Assembly: GCF_038066635.1 (NCBI RefSeq)
Contig: NZ_JBBUTI010000011.1
Location: 1-64,000 of the forward strand
DNA length: 64,000 bases
Reading direction: 5' to 3'
DNA from: Ideonella margarita
GTDB lineage: Bacteria; Pseudomonadota; Gammaproteobacteria; Burkholderiales; Burkholderiaceae_C
Position numbers and translations under genes: made by a program. This document shows positions 17,075 through 25,005 of the stretch, piece after piece (position 1 is the first letter of the stretch; every line of letters begins with the position of its first letter). The notes under the pieces were generated by a model that was not told the origin of the DNA, did no database searches, and worked only from the letters and a program-made list of their open reading frames with translations.

Positions 17075-17851
17075 TCAGTGCTCGTGCAGGTGCGACAGCG
17101 CCAGCACGATCAGGCCCAGGCCGGCACCGATCCACAGCACCTGCTGCAGCATCTCGCGCCAGGGCATGCGGCGCTGCATCTGCGGGATCAGGTCGGCCAC
17201 GGCCACATAGATGAAGCTGCTGGCCGCCACCACCAGCAGGTACGGGAAGATCGCCTGCCAGGTGCCCAGCACGAAGTAGCCCAGCACGCCGCCAACCACG
17301 GCCGCGAGGCCCGACAAGGCGTTGTAGAACAGGGCCTTGCGCCGGGTGAAGCCGGCGTTGATCAGCACGATGGTGTCGCCGACTTCCTGCGGGATCTCGT
17401 GCAGGATGATCGCCAGCGATGTGGTCAGGCCCAGCTCGGGGCTGGCGATGAAGGCGGCGGCGATGATGATGCCGTCGCAGAAGTTGTGGATGCTGTCGCC
17501 GACCAGCACGCTGAAGCCACCGCGGCCTGCCTGCTCGGCGTCGAAATGGTGGTGGTGGTCGTGGCCGTCACCTTCGTGGTGGTGGTCATGCCGGTACAGC
17601 TCGGCCTTTTCCAGCAGGAAGAAGAACAGCAGGCCGCCCAGCAGCACCGCGAACAGCGTCCGGGGGTCAACCTGGCTCTCGAAGGCTTCCGGCAGCGTGT
17701 GCAGCAAGGCCGTGCCCAGCAACACGCCGGCCGACAGGCTGACCAGGTGCTTCACCAGCTGACCCAGCATTGCGTAGGTGAGCGAGGCCGCCACCACCAC
17801 GGACAGCACGCCACCCATGAAGGTGGCCAGAACAATGTAGAACAGCGTCAT
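17075..17851 (-). CDS. ZIP-family divalent metal transporter
   Basis: Inner-membrane ZIP permease (zinc, iron or another divalent metal), 258 residues and about eight helices. Between helices 3 and 4 is a His-rich loop (HDHHHEGDGHDHHHHFD, about residues 88-104). The metal path shows the helix-4 motif HNFCDGIIIAAAF and the helix-5 motif HEIPQEVGD, and the chain ends LSHLHEH. It is convergent with uspA. A palindromic GTGTG-CCC-CACAC (17892-17904) lies about 45 bases upstream of the start. Confidence 0.93.
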   Translation of the reverse strand: MTLFYIVLATFMGGVLSVVVAASLTYAMLGQLVKHLVSLSAGVLLGTALLHTLPEAFESQVDPRTLFAVLLGGLLFFFLLEKAELYRHDHHHEGDGHDHHHHFDAEQAGRGGFSVLVGDSIHNFCDGIIIAAAFIASPELGLTTSLAIILHEIPQEVGDTIVLINAGFTRRKALFYNALSGLAAVVGGVLGYFVLGTWQAIFPYLLVVAASSFIYVAVADLIPQMQRRMPWREMLQQVLWIGAGLGLIVLALSHLHEH

Positions 17852-17974
17852 TCAGAAACCGGAAAGCGTGCCCGGCGGGCGACTGCAGAGAGTGTGCCCC
17901 ACACGGGCAGCTGCCGCGCGAGGTGGGCGTGGATCATGCCACGAGCGGGCGGCCGCCGCTTTGCGGGCGGTGTT

Positions 17975-19684
17975 TCAACCCAGCCGCAGCACCCGCGCCA
18001 CCGAAGGCACCCCGGCCGCATCCAGCACGAACAGCATGTAGAAGCCCGGTGGCGCCAGCGTGGCCGCCGCCGGGCTGTGCAGGCGCAGCTTGCTGCCAGT
18101 CTGGGTGAAGGTCATCGGCACGACGCGCTGATCGTTGCCAAAGGCATGGGTGACAGCGCCAAAGCGCACCAGGTTGACCGCAGAGACCGCCCCCTCGCCG
18201 CGCATGCGCACATCGAACTGCTGGCCCCAGCCCAGCGCAGCAGGCGCCTCGCGGACCACCGGCCGCTCGGCCGCCAGCCCACTGCCGTCCTTGCGGTACA
18301 GGTAAGGCGGGAAGTACACCTCGGCATTGAGTTGTGCCACCGGCCCAGGCGCCCCGCCGCCTCCGGTCAACACCGAGCCATCGGGCATCAGCATCGAGAT
18401 CGAGTGATACAGCCGTGGCTTGGCCGCCGCCGCCGTGGGCCGCCACTGGCCGGTCTGCGCCTGCCAAAGCTCGCTGGCGTAAAACGCGCCGGCCAGTGAG
18501 TTGCCGGAGGACGAGCCGCCGTTCACCCACACCGAACCATCAGCCAGTGCGGTGGCGTTGGCATACAGGCGGTGGCCGGAGAGATTGCCGCTGCGGGCCA
18601 CCGTCGGCTTGGCTTTGGTGGACCAGTCCACCAGCCAGCTGGCCCCGTCATTGCGCACCGACAGCACCCGCCCCGGCGCCACCATCACCGAAGGCAGGCG
18701 CGCCGACCCCGTCGGCAGCTCCGCCGGCATGCGCTCGATGGCACCGTCGCCGGCCGTGCTCACCGCATACATCGGGCCGTTCACCGTGATGACACCGATG
18801 CGGCCCTCCGGCAATTGCCAGGCCCGGGGGTAGTACCAATGCGAGCCGATCGAACCCAGGGCCTGGTCGCTGGTGGCACCCGGCAAGCTGCGCCACAGGC
18901 CGTCCGGGCTGCGCAGCTCGGGCGTGGGCGAGAAGGTCGGCGTGCTCTCGGGGCCGCCTTCCAGACTGTCGCGGTCGTCGCGCCCGCCCAGCACCACCGC
19001 GTCGCCCTGTGCGCTCATCACCACCGTGGCATACCAGCGGCGAAACCCCATCGACAGGGGCTCGCGTTGCAAGACACCAGTGGCCGGTGAAAAACGATTG
19101 ACGTCGTTGTTGGCGTAATTTCGCACGCCGTCCACCGCGCGGTCCCCGCCGACGATCAGCACATCACCCGCCGGCAACAGCGCCTGGCCCGCGCAGAAGA
19201 TGTCGGTTTCAGTGGTGTTGACCAGCACCTGCATGGCCGAGGTGCCTGTGCCGGCAGCCGGGTCCCAGAGCGCGTAGTTCAGCAGGGGGACCGGTCGGGT
19301 GGGCAACTGGTTGCCGTAGCTGAGCACCCGGCCATCGGGCAGCAACACCGTGTGGATGGGGATGATCGGCCAGCCGAAGGAGCGACCGAACACGCCCATC
19401 TCGCCGGCGTCGGGTGGTCCGTCGGGCACGGGCAAGGCGCCAGGCACGGCCCCCACCACTGCACCGACCGCCAGCGCCTGCGCCCGGCCAGCTGCGCCCA
19501 AAGTCGTGCTCAGTGTCGCGGCGTCGGTACCCGATGCGTCACCGGTGTCCACCGGCGTGGCCCGGCCCAGATCATGGTCTTCCTCACTGAGCTGGTTCGG
19601 GCTGACCGACGAACCGCCGCAGGCCGCCAGCACCACACCCATCGCCCAGGCCGACGAGGGCCAATACATGAATTTCGCTGTCAC
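17975..19684 (-). CDS. Galactose/glyoxal-oxidase-like copper radical oxidase, lipoprotein
   Basis: AA5-type radical copper oxidase fold, expected to oxidise an alcohol or aldehyde and release hydrogen peroxide, anchored in the envelope. 569 residues from GTG 19684, which has GGAGG 4 bases upstream; this start gives an ideal lipoprotein signal with lipobox VVLAAC (Cys22). Kelch-type propeller follows, then a C-terminal DUF1929/early-set domain. The full catalytic set is present: Cys164 (DIFCAGQ) and Tyr218 (RRWYAT) for the thioether cofactor, Tyr426-His427 (RLYHS) and His513 (VTHAF). Paralogue of the gene at 22300-24048. The substrate is unknown; a longer frame to 19861 would cross the ppx start and is rejected. 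Confidence 0.88.
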   Translation of the reverse strand: MTAKFMYWPSSAWAMGVVLAACGGSSVSPNQLSEEDHDLGRATPVDTGDASGTDAATLSTTLGAAGRAQALAVGAVVGAVPGALPVPDGPPDAGEMGVFGRSFGWPIIPIHTVLLPDGRVLSYGNQLPTRPVPLLNYALWDPAAGTGTSAMQVLVNTTETDIFCAGQALLPAGDVLIVGGDRAVDGVRNYANNDVNRFSPATGVLQREPLSMGFRRWYATVVMSAQGDAVVLGGRDDRDSLEGGPESTPTFSPTPELRSPDGLWRSLPGATSDQALGSIGSHWYYPRAWQLPEGRIGVITVNGPMYAVSTAGDGAIERMPAELPTGSARLPSVMVAPGRVLSVRNDGASWLVDWSTKAKPTVARSGNLSGHRLYANATALADGSVWVNGGSSSGNSLAGAFYASELWQAQTGQWRPTAAAAKPRLYHSISMLMPDGSVLTGGGGAPGPVAQLNAEVYFPPYLYRKDGSGLAAERPVVREAPAALGWGQQFDVRMRGEGAVSAVNLVRFGAVTHAFGNDQRVVPMTFTQTGSKLRLHSPAAATLAPPGFYMLFVLDAAGVPSVARVLRLG

Positions 19685-19739
19685 AGTACCTCCAGCCACT
19701 CGGGCATTCAGGGATGAAAAGGGGTACTGCTGATCCATA

Positions 19740-19775
19740 GTGTGGGAATCCGGCGATGGATGTGCCATCCCACAC
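19740..19775. promoter_or_regulatory. Inverted-repeat element upstream of oxidase 1 (and ppx)
   Basis: GTGTGGGA (19740-19747) and its exact complement TCCCACAC (19768-19775) are separated by 20 bases. The element is 56-91 bases upstream of oxidase 1 and 37 bases upstream of ppx. The same half-sites, GTGTGG and TCCCACAC with starts 28 bases apart, occur upstream of the second oxidase. Confidence 0.5.
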
Positions 19776-19811
19776 CTGCTTGTCACTGAACGGCGGGCAC
19801 AATGTCCACCC

Positions 19812-21314
19812 ATGTCCGAGAAAAACATCGCCGCCACCGGTTTGCTGGCCGCCATTGACATGGGGTCGAACAGCTTCCGGCTGGAAATTGGCCAGGTGCG
19901 TGACGGCCGTTACCGTCGCAACCTCTATCTGAAAGACACCGTTCGTCTGGGTGCCGGTCTGGATGCCGACGGCATGCTCACCGAAGAGGCCACGCAACGC
20001 GGCCTGCTGTCACTGCAGCGCTTTGCGCAGAACCTGGGCGGCCTGCGGCCATCGCAGGTGCGGGCCGTGGCCACGCAAACCCTGCGTGAAGCCCGCAACC
20101 GCAATGCCTTCCTGGTGCGTGCCGAAGCCGCGCTCGGCCTGCCGATCGAAATCATCTCGGGCCGGGAAGAAGCCCGGCTGATTTACGCAGGCGTGTCGCA
20201 CCTGCAACCGTCCGCGGCCAACCGGCTGGTGATCGACATCGGCGGTCGCTCGACCGAGATGATCCTCGGCAAGGGCCGCGTGCCCAGCCAGGCCGAGAGC
20301 TTCCAGGTCGGCAGCGTCAGCCTGTCGATGCGCTATTTCCCGGGTGGCAGCTTCACCGCTGAAGGCTTCCGGCAGGCGCAGGTGGCCGCAGGCGCCGCGT
20401 TTGAAGAAGCGCTCGACCAATTCGCGCCCAAGCACTGGCAGGAGGCCCTGGGCTCGTCTGGCACGGCCGGTGCGGTGTCTGACATCCTCAAGGCCAGCGG
20501 CATCACCGACGGCAGCATCACGCCGGACGGTCTGCGCTGGCTGATCGACCAATGCATGGCAGCCGGCACCGCCGACGCGCTTGATCTGCCCGGCCTGAAG
20601 GCTGACCGCCGTCAGGTGATTGCCGGCGGTGTGGCCATCCTGTACACGCTGTCAACCCACTTCAACATCCAGCAGCTGCAACCCGCCAAGGGCGCGCTGC
20701 GCCAGGGCGTGATCGTGGACCTGCACGACCGTCTGCTGGCCGAAAGCCAGGACAACGGCCACGACCTGCGTGACGACTCCGTGCGCAACCTGCAGGCGCG
20801 CTTTGGCGTGGATGTTCACCAGGCTGCCCGCGTGAGCGACCTGGCCCTGACGCTGTACGACCAGGTGGCGCCCCGCGCCACGGTGGCCGAACGCAACGAG
20901 CTGCGCTGGGCGGCGCAGCTGCATGAGATCGGCCTGATGGTCTCGCACCACGACCACCACCGCCACAGCGCCTACCTGATGGCGAACGTCGACATCGCCG
21001 GCTTTTCACAAAGCCAGCAGCGGCACCTGGCCGACCTGGTCTTGTCGCAGCGCGGTGGCCTGAAGAAGGTGGAAGGCCTGCTTCAACAGCCCGCCTGCCT
21101 GTGGCAGGTGCTGTGCCTGCGGCTGGCGGTCATCAAGTGCCATGCCCGACAACCGATCCGCCTGGACGCGCTGCGCCTGAGCCACCGCGGCCGTCAGGCA
21201 CGCCTGCACTTCACGCCGGCATGGGCCGAGGCCTCGCCACGCACCATGCACTTGCTGCGCGAAGAAGCCGAAGGCTGGTCACGCACCGAGGTGCTGGCGC
21301 TGCGCCTGGGCTGA
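19812..21314 (+). CDS. ppx: Exopolyphosphatase, Ppx/GppA family
   Basis: Releases phosphate from polyphosphate ends, or acts on pppGpp. 500 residues: N-terminal phosphate-binding AAIDMGSNSFRLEIG, second ASKHA motif VIDIGGRSTEMILG, Glu in IISGREEARLIYAGV, and a C-terminal HD-like helical region (LHEIGLMVSHHDHHRHSAYL). Start ATG at 19812 follows from the family N-terminus. Polyphosphate kinase is not in the window. It is divergent from oxidase 1, and the shared inverted repeat lies in the gap. Confidence 0.94.
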   Translation: MSEKNIAATGLLAAIDMGSNSFRLEIGQVRDGRYRRNLYLKDTVRLGAGLDADGMLTEEATQRGLLSLQRFAQNLGGLRPSQVRAVATQTLREARNRNAFLVRAEAALGLPIEIISGREEARLIYAGVSHLQPSAANRLVIDIGGRSTEMILGKGRVPSQAESFQVGSVSLSMRYFPGGSFTAEGFRQAQVAAGAAFEEALDQFAPKHWQEALGSSGTAGAVSDILKASGITDGSITPDGLRWLIDQCMAAGTADALDLPGLKADRRQVIAGGVAILYTLSTHFNIQQLQPAKGALRQGVIVDLHDRLLAESQDNGHDLRDDSVRNLQARFGVDVHQAARVSDLALTLYDQVAPRATVAERNELRWAAQLHEIGLMVSHHDHHRHSAYLMANVDIAGFSQSQQRHLADLVLSQRGGLKKVEGLLQQPACLWQVLCLRLAVIKCHARQPIRLDALRLSHRGRQARLHFTPAWAEASPRTMHLLREEAEGWSRTEVLALRLG

Positions 21315-21349
21315 GCGCCGAGCCTGCGAGGCAGGTGCGCTCAAACAGT

Positions 21350-21700
21350 TCAGCCGGGCAGCTTGCTGCCCCACAGCGCCGCATCAAAGCCCACGGTGAC
21401 GCTGCCGTCGGGCCACTCCACCACGGGGCGCTTGATGACGCTGGCCTGGGTCTGCATCAAGGCCTGCGCCGAGGTGGCGTCTACCACCGCGGCCTGCACC
21501 GCCGCGTCCAGCTTGCGCCAGGTGGTGCCTTGCCGGTTCACCAGCTTTTCCCACCCCACGGCGCTTACCCAAACCGGCAAGCGGTCGAGCGGCACGCCCT
21601 GCTTCTTGAAATCGTGGAAGGCCACGTTCTGGCCATGCTCGGCGAGCCAGACGCGGGCGCGCTTCACCGTGTCGCAATTGGGAATGCCGTAGAGAACCAT
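21350..21700 (-). CDS. ArsC/Spx/MgsR-family (YffB-like) reductase
   Basis: 116-residue thioredoxin-fold protein of the ArsC family: MVLYGIPNCDTVKRARVWLA at the start with a single active-site-like Cys, then FHDFKKQGVPLDRLPVWVS and the cis-Pro region SVIKRPVVEWPDG with the conserved Lys-Arg-Pro. This matches the YffB branch, whose role is unclear (possible GSH-dependent reductase), more than true arsenate reductases. Start ATG 21700 is preferred to an in-frame GTG at 21709. It is convergent with ppx. Confidence 0.85.
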   Translation of the reverse strand: MVLYGIPNCDTVKRARVWLAEHGQNVAFHDFKKQGVPLDRLPVWVSAVGWEKLVNRQGTTWRKLDAAVQAAVVDATSAQALMQTQASVIKRPVVEWPDGSVTVGFDAALWGSKLPG

Positions 21701-21755
21701 GCAGGGCACCGGAAAAAAGTAGAGCTGAACAGGTAGACCGGGAACGTTCGCCGAC

Positions 21756-22268
21756 TCAGGCGCAGACGTCCTTGAACAGCAAGGCGATGACCGTGCCGTC
21801 GTCGACAGGCTTCATCGCCGGCGGGCTGGCCGCTGAGGCCGCCGCAGCCACTGGCGCGGGCCCGAAGTAGTAGCTGCGCTCGCTGCACTGAGCGCGGAAC
21901 AGGAAGGTGCGCAGCAGTGACTTGGCCGGGTTGGCCACCTGTACCGTGGCTTCCACAAACCCGCCGTCACGCGGGCGCACGAAGCGGCCACTCGCCGAGG
22001 TGTCGAGCAGGCTGAAGGTGTTGTCGGACGCCACGAACAGCTCTTTCACCGAGAGAGCCTCCGCGTCTTTCACGGCACCGGCCTTGTCACGCAGCCAGTT
22101 CGGCATTTCCGGCGTGGGTCGGCTGATCGGACGCGGCTCGGTGGGGGCCTGAGACTGCTGGGCCAGGGCCACCGGCGCAGCCAGCGCCAGGCACAGCAGC
22201 CAGACGACTGAGCTGGCTGCGGGTGCGCGGGCAGACTGGGGAGCGGGCGACGAAAGGCGGTTTGTCAT
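21756..22268 (-). CDS. Secreted protein of unknown function
   Basis: 170 residues, family not recognised. Signal peptide: SSVVWLLCLALAAPVALAQQ (about residues 19-38). The mature part is Pro-rich at first, then PNWLRDKAGAVKDAEALSVK, a stretch EATVQVANPAKSLLRTFLFR, and two Cys (in AQCSERSYYF and the final DVCA) that could form a disulfide. It starts 31 bases downstream of the oxidase 2 stop on the same strand, so the two are likely co-transcribed and this may be a periplasmic partner of the oxidase. That role is inference from position. Confidence 0.65.
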   Translation of the reverse strand: MTNRLSSPAPQSARAPAASSVVWLLCLALAAPVALAQQSQAPTEPRPISRPTPEMPNWLRDKAGAVKDAEALSVKELFVASDNTFSLLDTSASGRFVRPRDGGFVEATVQVANPAKSLLRTFLFRAQCSERSYYFGPAPVAAAASAASPPAMKPVDDGTVIALLFKDVCA

Positions 22269-22299
22269 GCCGCGCAGCGTACCCGAGAAACCGGCCGTG

Positions 22300-24048
22300 T
22301 CACAGCAGGCTCAACACCTTGCCGATGGCCGGCACGCCGGCCTGATCAAACGCGAACAGCAGATAAAACCCGGGCGGCGCGAGGTTCTTGTTCGCTGGCG
22401 CCTTCACCTGCAGCACGCTGCCCGATTGACTGAACGTCAGTGCCTGGAAGCGCTGATCCGCGTTGAAGGCATGGGTGACGGCGCCGAAGCGCACCAGCGT
22501 CACCCGCGACACGGCCGCCGTGCTGCCCATCGTCACGTTGAAGGTCTGCGACGGGCGGACCACCGTCGGTGCCTTGGCCACAACCGGCCGTGTGGCGGGC
22601 TGGCCTGAGCCGTCGGCGCGGTACAGGTAAGGCGGGTAAAAAATTTCGGCATTCAGCTGGGCCACCGGGCCGGGCCCGCCACCGCCGGCCGTCAGCACGC
22701 TGCCATCAGGCAGCAGCATCGAGGTGGCGTGGTACAGCCGCGCCTTGGTGGCCGCTGCCTGAGCCGTCCACAAACCCGTGGCCGGGCTCCAGGTGCTCGA
22801 CAGGTAGGCCGCGCCAGCCAGGTCATTGCCAGTGGAAGAGCCGCCGTTCACCCAGACCTGGCCGTCGGCCAGCAGCGTGGCATTGCCGTACTGGCGGTCC
22901 TGGTCGATGGACGTGGTGGCTTGCACCACGGGCGTCGTGCCGCTCATGTCCAGCACCACGGCCTGCCGGTTCAGCCGCACCGACAACACCTTGCCCGGGC
23001 TGAACATGACCGACGGATACGACGGATCACCCGCAGGCAGCACCACCGGCAAGGTGCGCAGCTTGCCAACGCCCGAGGGCCACAGCGCAAACACGCCGCC
23101 CGCATGGGCCACGCTGACGATGCGGCCGTCCGGCATCGCCCAGGCGCGGGGGTAGTACCAGCTCATGTCATCGCTGCCCCAGACCCAGTTGGCCGTGGCG
23201 CCCGTCAAAGAGCGCCAACCCGTGTCAGAGCGCCAGACCTCGGGTGTGCTGGCGAAGGTATCGACCGTGGGGGCCATGACGTCATTGCCCTCCCAGAGTC
23301 GATCAACCCGCCCGCCCAGCACCACCTGCTCACCGGCCGCCGACGACACCACCGTGGCATACCAGCGCTGCCAGGCCATGGAGGCGGTCTGCCGCTCCAG
23401 CGTGTTGGTGCCGCGCCTGAACACATTGACATCGCTGTTGGCGAAGTTGCGCACGCCCGCCACCTGCCGGTCACCGCCCACCACCAGCACATCGCCCGTG
23501 ACGGGCAACAGGGTTTGTCCGGCACAGAAGATGTCGGTGCCGGTGCTGTTGGGCAGCAGCGTCATCGATTCAACGCCGGTGCCGAGCCGAGGGTCCCAGA
23601 CCGCGTAGTTCAGCGACGCGCCCTGCTCACCTTCCGGCGTCGAGCCGTAGGCCAGCACGCGACCGTCCGGCAGCAGCACGGTGTGCATCGGTATGACGGG
23701 CCAGTAGAACGGCGCGCCAAACACACCCTGCTGCGCCGCATTCACCGAGCCCGCCGGGCTGACCCACGCGGCCGGCCCGACACGCCGGGCCTGGCTACCC
23801 GGCCAGGCCAGCGGCACGCCGGCACCCAGCCCGCGGTCGACCAGGGCCGGGCGACTCTGCAGCAGGTCTTCCGGCAACGCCGGTCTGCCCACCACGGCGG
23901 CCCGGGTGATGGCCGGCAGCACGGCCACGGCCATCAATGCGCACACCCCAGCCGACACCCTGAACGACATCCCCAAGGACGCCCACTGGCGTCCGCCCGC
24001 CGGCAGGGTTTTTCGAACAGGCAGGGGCGAAAAATCGATGGCGCTCAT
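22300..24048 (-). CDS. Galactose/glyoxal-oxidase-like copper radical oxidase, exported
   Basis: Paralogue of the gene at 17975-19684; the same AA5 kelch/early-set architecture with the expected peroxide-producing alcohol or aldehyde oxidase activity. 582 residues. N-terminal signal segment about residues 27-50 ending AITRA, with basic residues at 12-20; no lipobox, so a soluble or secreted form rather than a lipoprotein. Catalytic residues: Cys175 (TDIFCAGQ), Tyr230 (QRWYAT), Tyr439-His440 (RLYHA), His526 (VTHAF). The start has GAGGAGG 6 bases upstream, a strong ribosome site. Substrate unknown. Confidence 0.9.
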   Translation of the reverse strand: MSAIDFSPLPVRKTLPAGGRQWASLGMSFRVSAGVCALMAVAVLPAITRAAVVGRPALPEDLLQSRPALVDRGLGAGVPLAWPGSQARRVGPAAWVSPAGSVNAAQQGVFGAPFYWPVIPMHTVLLPDGRVLAYGSTPEGEQGASLNYAVWDPRLGTGVESMTLLPNSTGTDIFCAGQTLLPVTGDVLVVGGDRQVAGVRNFANSDVNVFRRGTNTLERQTASMAWQRWYATVVSSAAGEQVVLGGRVDRLWEGNDVMAPTVDTFASTPEVWRSDTGWRSLTGATANWVWGSDDMSWYYPRAWAMPDGRIVSVAHAGGVFALWPSGVGKLRTLPVVLPAGDPSYPSVMFSPGKVLSVRLNRQAVVLDMSGTTPVVQATTSIDQDRQYGNATLLADGQVWVNGGSSTGNDLAGAAYLSSTWSPATGLWTAQAAATKARLYHATSMLLPDGSVLTAGGGGPGPVAQLNAEIFYPPYLYRADGSGQPATRPVVAKAPTVVRPSQTFNVTMGSTAAVSRVTLVRFGAVTHAFNADQRFQALTFSQSGSVLQVKAPANKNLAPPGFYLLFAFDQAGVPAIGKVLSLL

Positions 24049-24097
24049 GGCGAACCTCCTCGGGTGGAATGGCGGCTTGCAATACGTGATGAAACAA

Positions 24098-24133
24098 GTG
24101 TGGTGAAACTACCGGTCCACGTCACTCCCACAC
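24098..24133. promoter_or_regulatory. Element upstream of oxidase 2, same architecture as at oxidase 1
   Basis: GTGTGG (24098-24103) and TCCCACAC (24126-24133), with half-site starts 28 bases apart exactly as at 19740-19775. An additional GTGTGGTG / CACCACAC inverted repeat (24098-24105 and 24131-24138) overlaps it. The element is 50-85 bases upstream of the start, against 56-91 for oxidase 1. Confidence 0.5.
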
Positions 24134-24186
24134 CACACAAGCAGGTACGTTGACGTGACGTTCACGCCACGCCTTCATCAGCAGAT

Positions 24187-24207
24187 CACGGCACCGTCAA
24201 TGCCGTG
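24187..24207 (-). terminator. Hairpin downstream of dps
   Basis: CACGGCA (24187-24193) and TGCCGTG (24201-24207) form a perfect 7-bp stem with a 7-base loop, 33 bases past the dps stop. There is no T-run, so it is only a possible terminator. Confidence 0.3.
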
Positions 24208-24240
24208 TCACCTGCACGTGGTGCCTGTTTCAGGGCAGGC

Positions 24241-24834
24241 TCACAGCGCCAAGGTGGTGCGGTGGGTGCCGTTGTCCTGTCCGGCGCCGCGGCTGGCCTC
24301 GAACAGGAACCAGATGCGCTGCTCTCCCTGATCGATCCAGGTTTCCAGCAGGCTATTGGTGCCCACGTCGCCGTGCTCGGCGCACAAGGCATGTGCGCGA
24401 CGCAACTGGCGCACCAACATGCGGCTGTCTTCGCGCAGCTCCGCCATCATGTCTGGCGGGTCCACGAAGGCGGCGTCGTTGTCGAGCACGCGTTGCAGGC
24501 GGCTGATCTCGCCGATCGAATGCACCGTGCGCCCCCCTAACTTGCGGCAGCGCTCGGCCAGCGGGTCGGTCATCGCCCACAGCTGCGCGGCTTGCTCATC
24601 CAGCATCAGGTGCAGGTCGCGGAAGTGAACGCCGCTCATGTGCCAATGGAAGTTCTTGGTCTTCACATACAGCGCAAACACATCGGCCAGCAGCACCGAC
24701 AGGGTGTTCGAAATCTGCTCGGTGGCGGGGCTCTTCAGATCAGTGGGGGTGCTGAGCGGTGCTGCTCGGCGCTCTTGCAACTCAGCCGTGCTGGCTGCGG
24801 ACGAAGAGCTGGGCGAATGAGAAGATGGGTTCAT
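24241..24834 (-). CDS. dps: DNA-starvation/stationary-phase ferritin-like protein Dps
   Basis: Dodecameric mini-ferritin that stores iron, consumes hydrogen peroxide and protects DNA. 197 residues. The five inter-subunit ferroxidase ligands of Dps are all identifiable: His63 (FHWH), His75, Asp79 (LHLMLD), Asp90 and Glu94 (DPLAE). About 35 residues precede the ferritin fold, rich in Ser and without a Lys cluster, so classical N-terminal DNA binding is not obvious. The start at 24834 has only a weak ribosome site. It lies directly upstream of the peroxide-forming oxidase 2 gene on the same strand, with its own gap. Confidence 0.93.
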   Translation of the reverse strand: MNPSSHSPSSSSAASTAELQERRAAPLSTPTDLKSPATEQISNTLSVLLADVFALYVKTKNFHWHMSGVHFRDLHLMLDEQAAQLWAMTDPLAERCRKLGGRTVHSIGEISRLQRVLDNDAAFVDPPDMMAELREDSRMLVRQLRRAHALCAEHGDVGTNSLLETWIDQGEQRIWFLFEASRGAGQDNGTHRTTLAL

Positions 24835-25005
24835 GGTGGGCCTGCTGGTTGTGCGCCCATGGCCGGGCAACATGCACGGGTTTCAGAGCGCCTGCACTGA
24901 TGCTGGCGGCAGGCCCGGCCAGCGTCGGTTCGCCAGCGAACCCTGACCTGGGGGCCTCGGGCCACCGCACAGACGCGGCACACGCACAGGCTCACGCTGT
25001 GGGCC

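Noticed and set aside
19685..19861. N-terminal extension of oxidase 1
   Set aside because: It would cross the divergent ppx start and the inverted-repeat element. The GTG at 19684 has a GGAGG and gives a proper lipoprotein signal.
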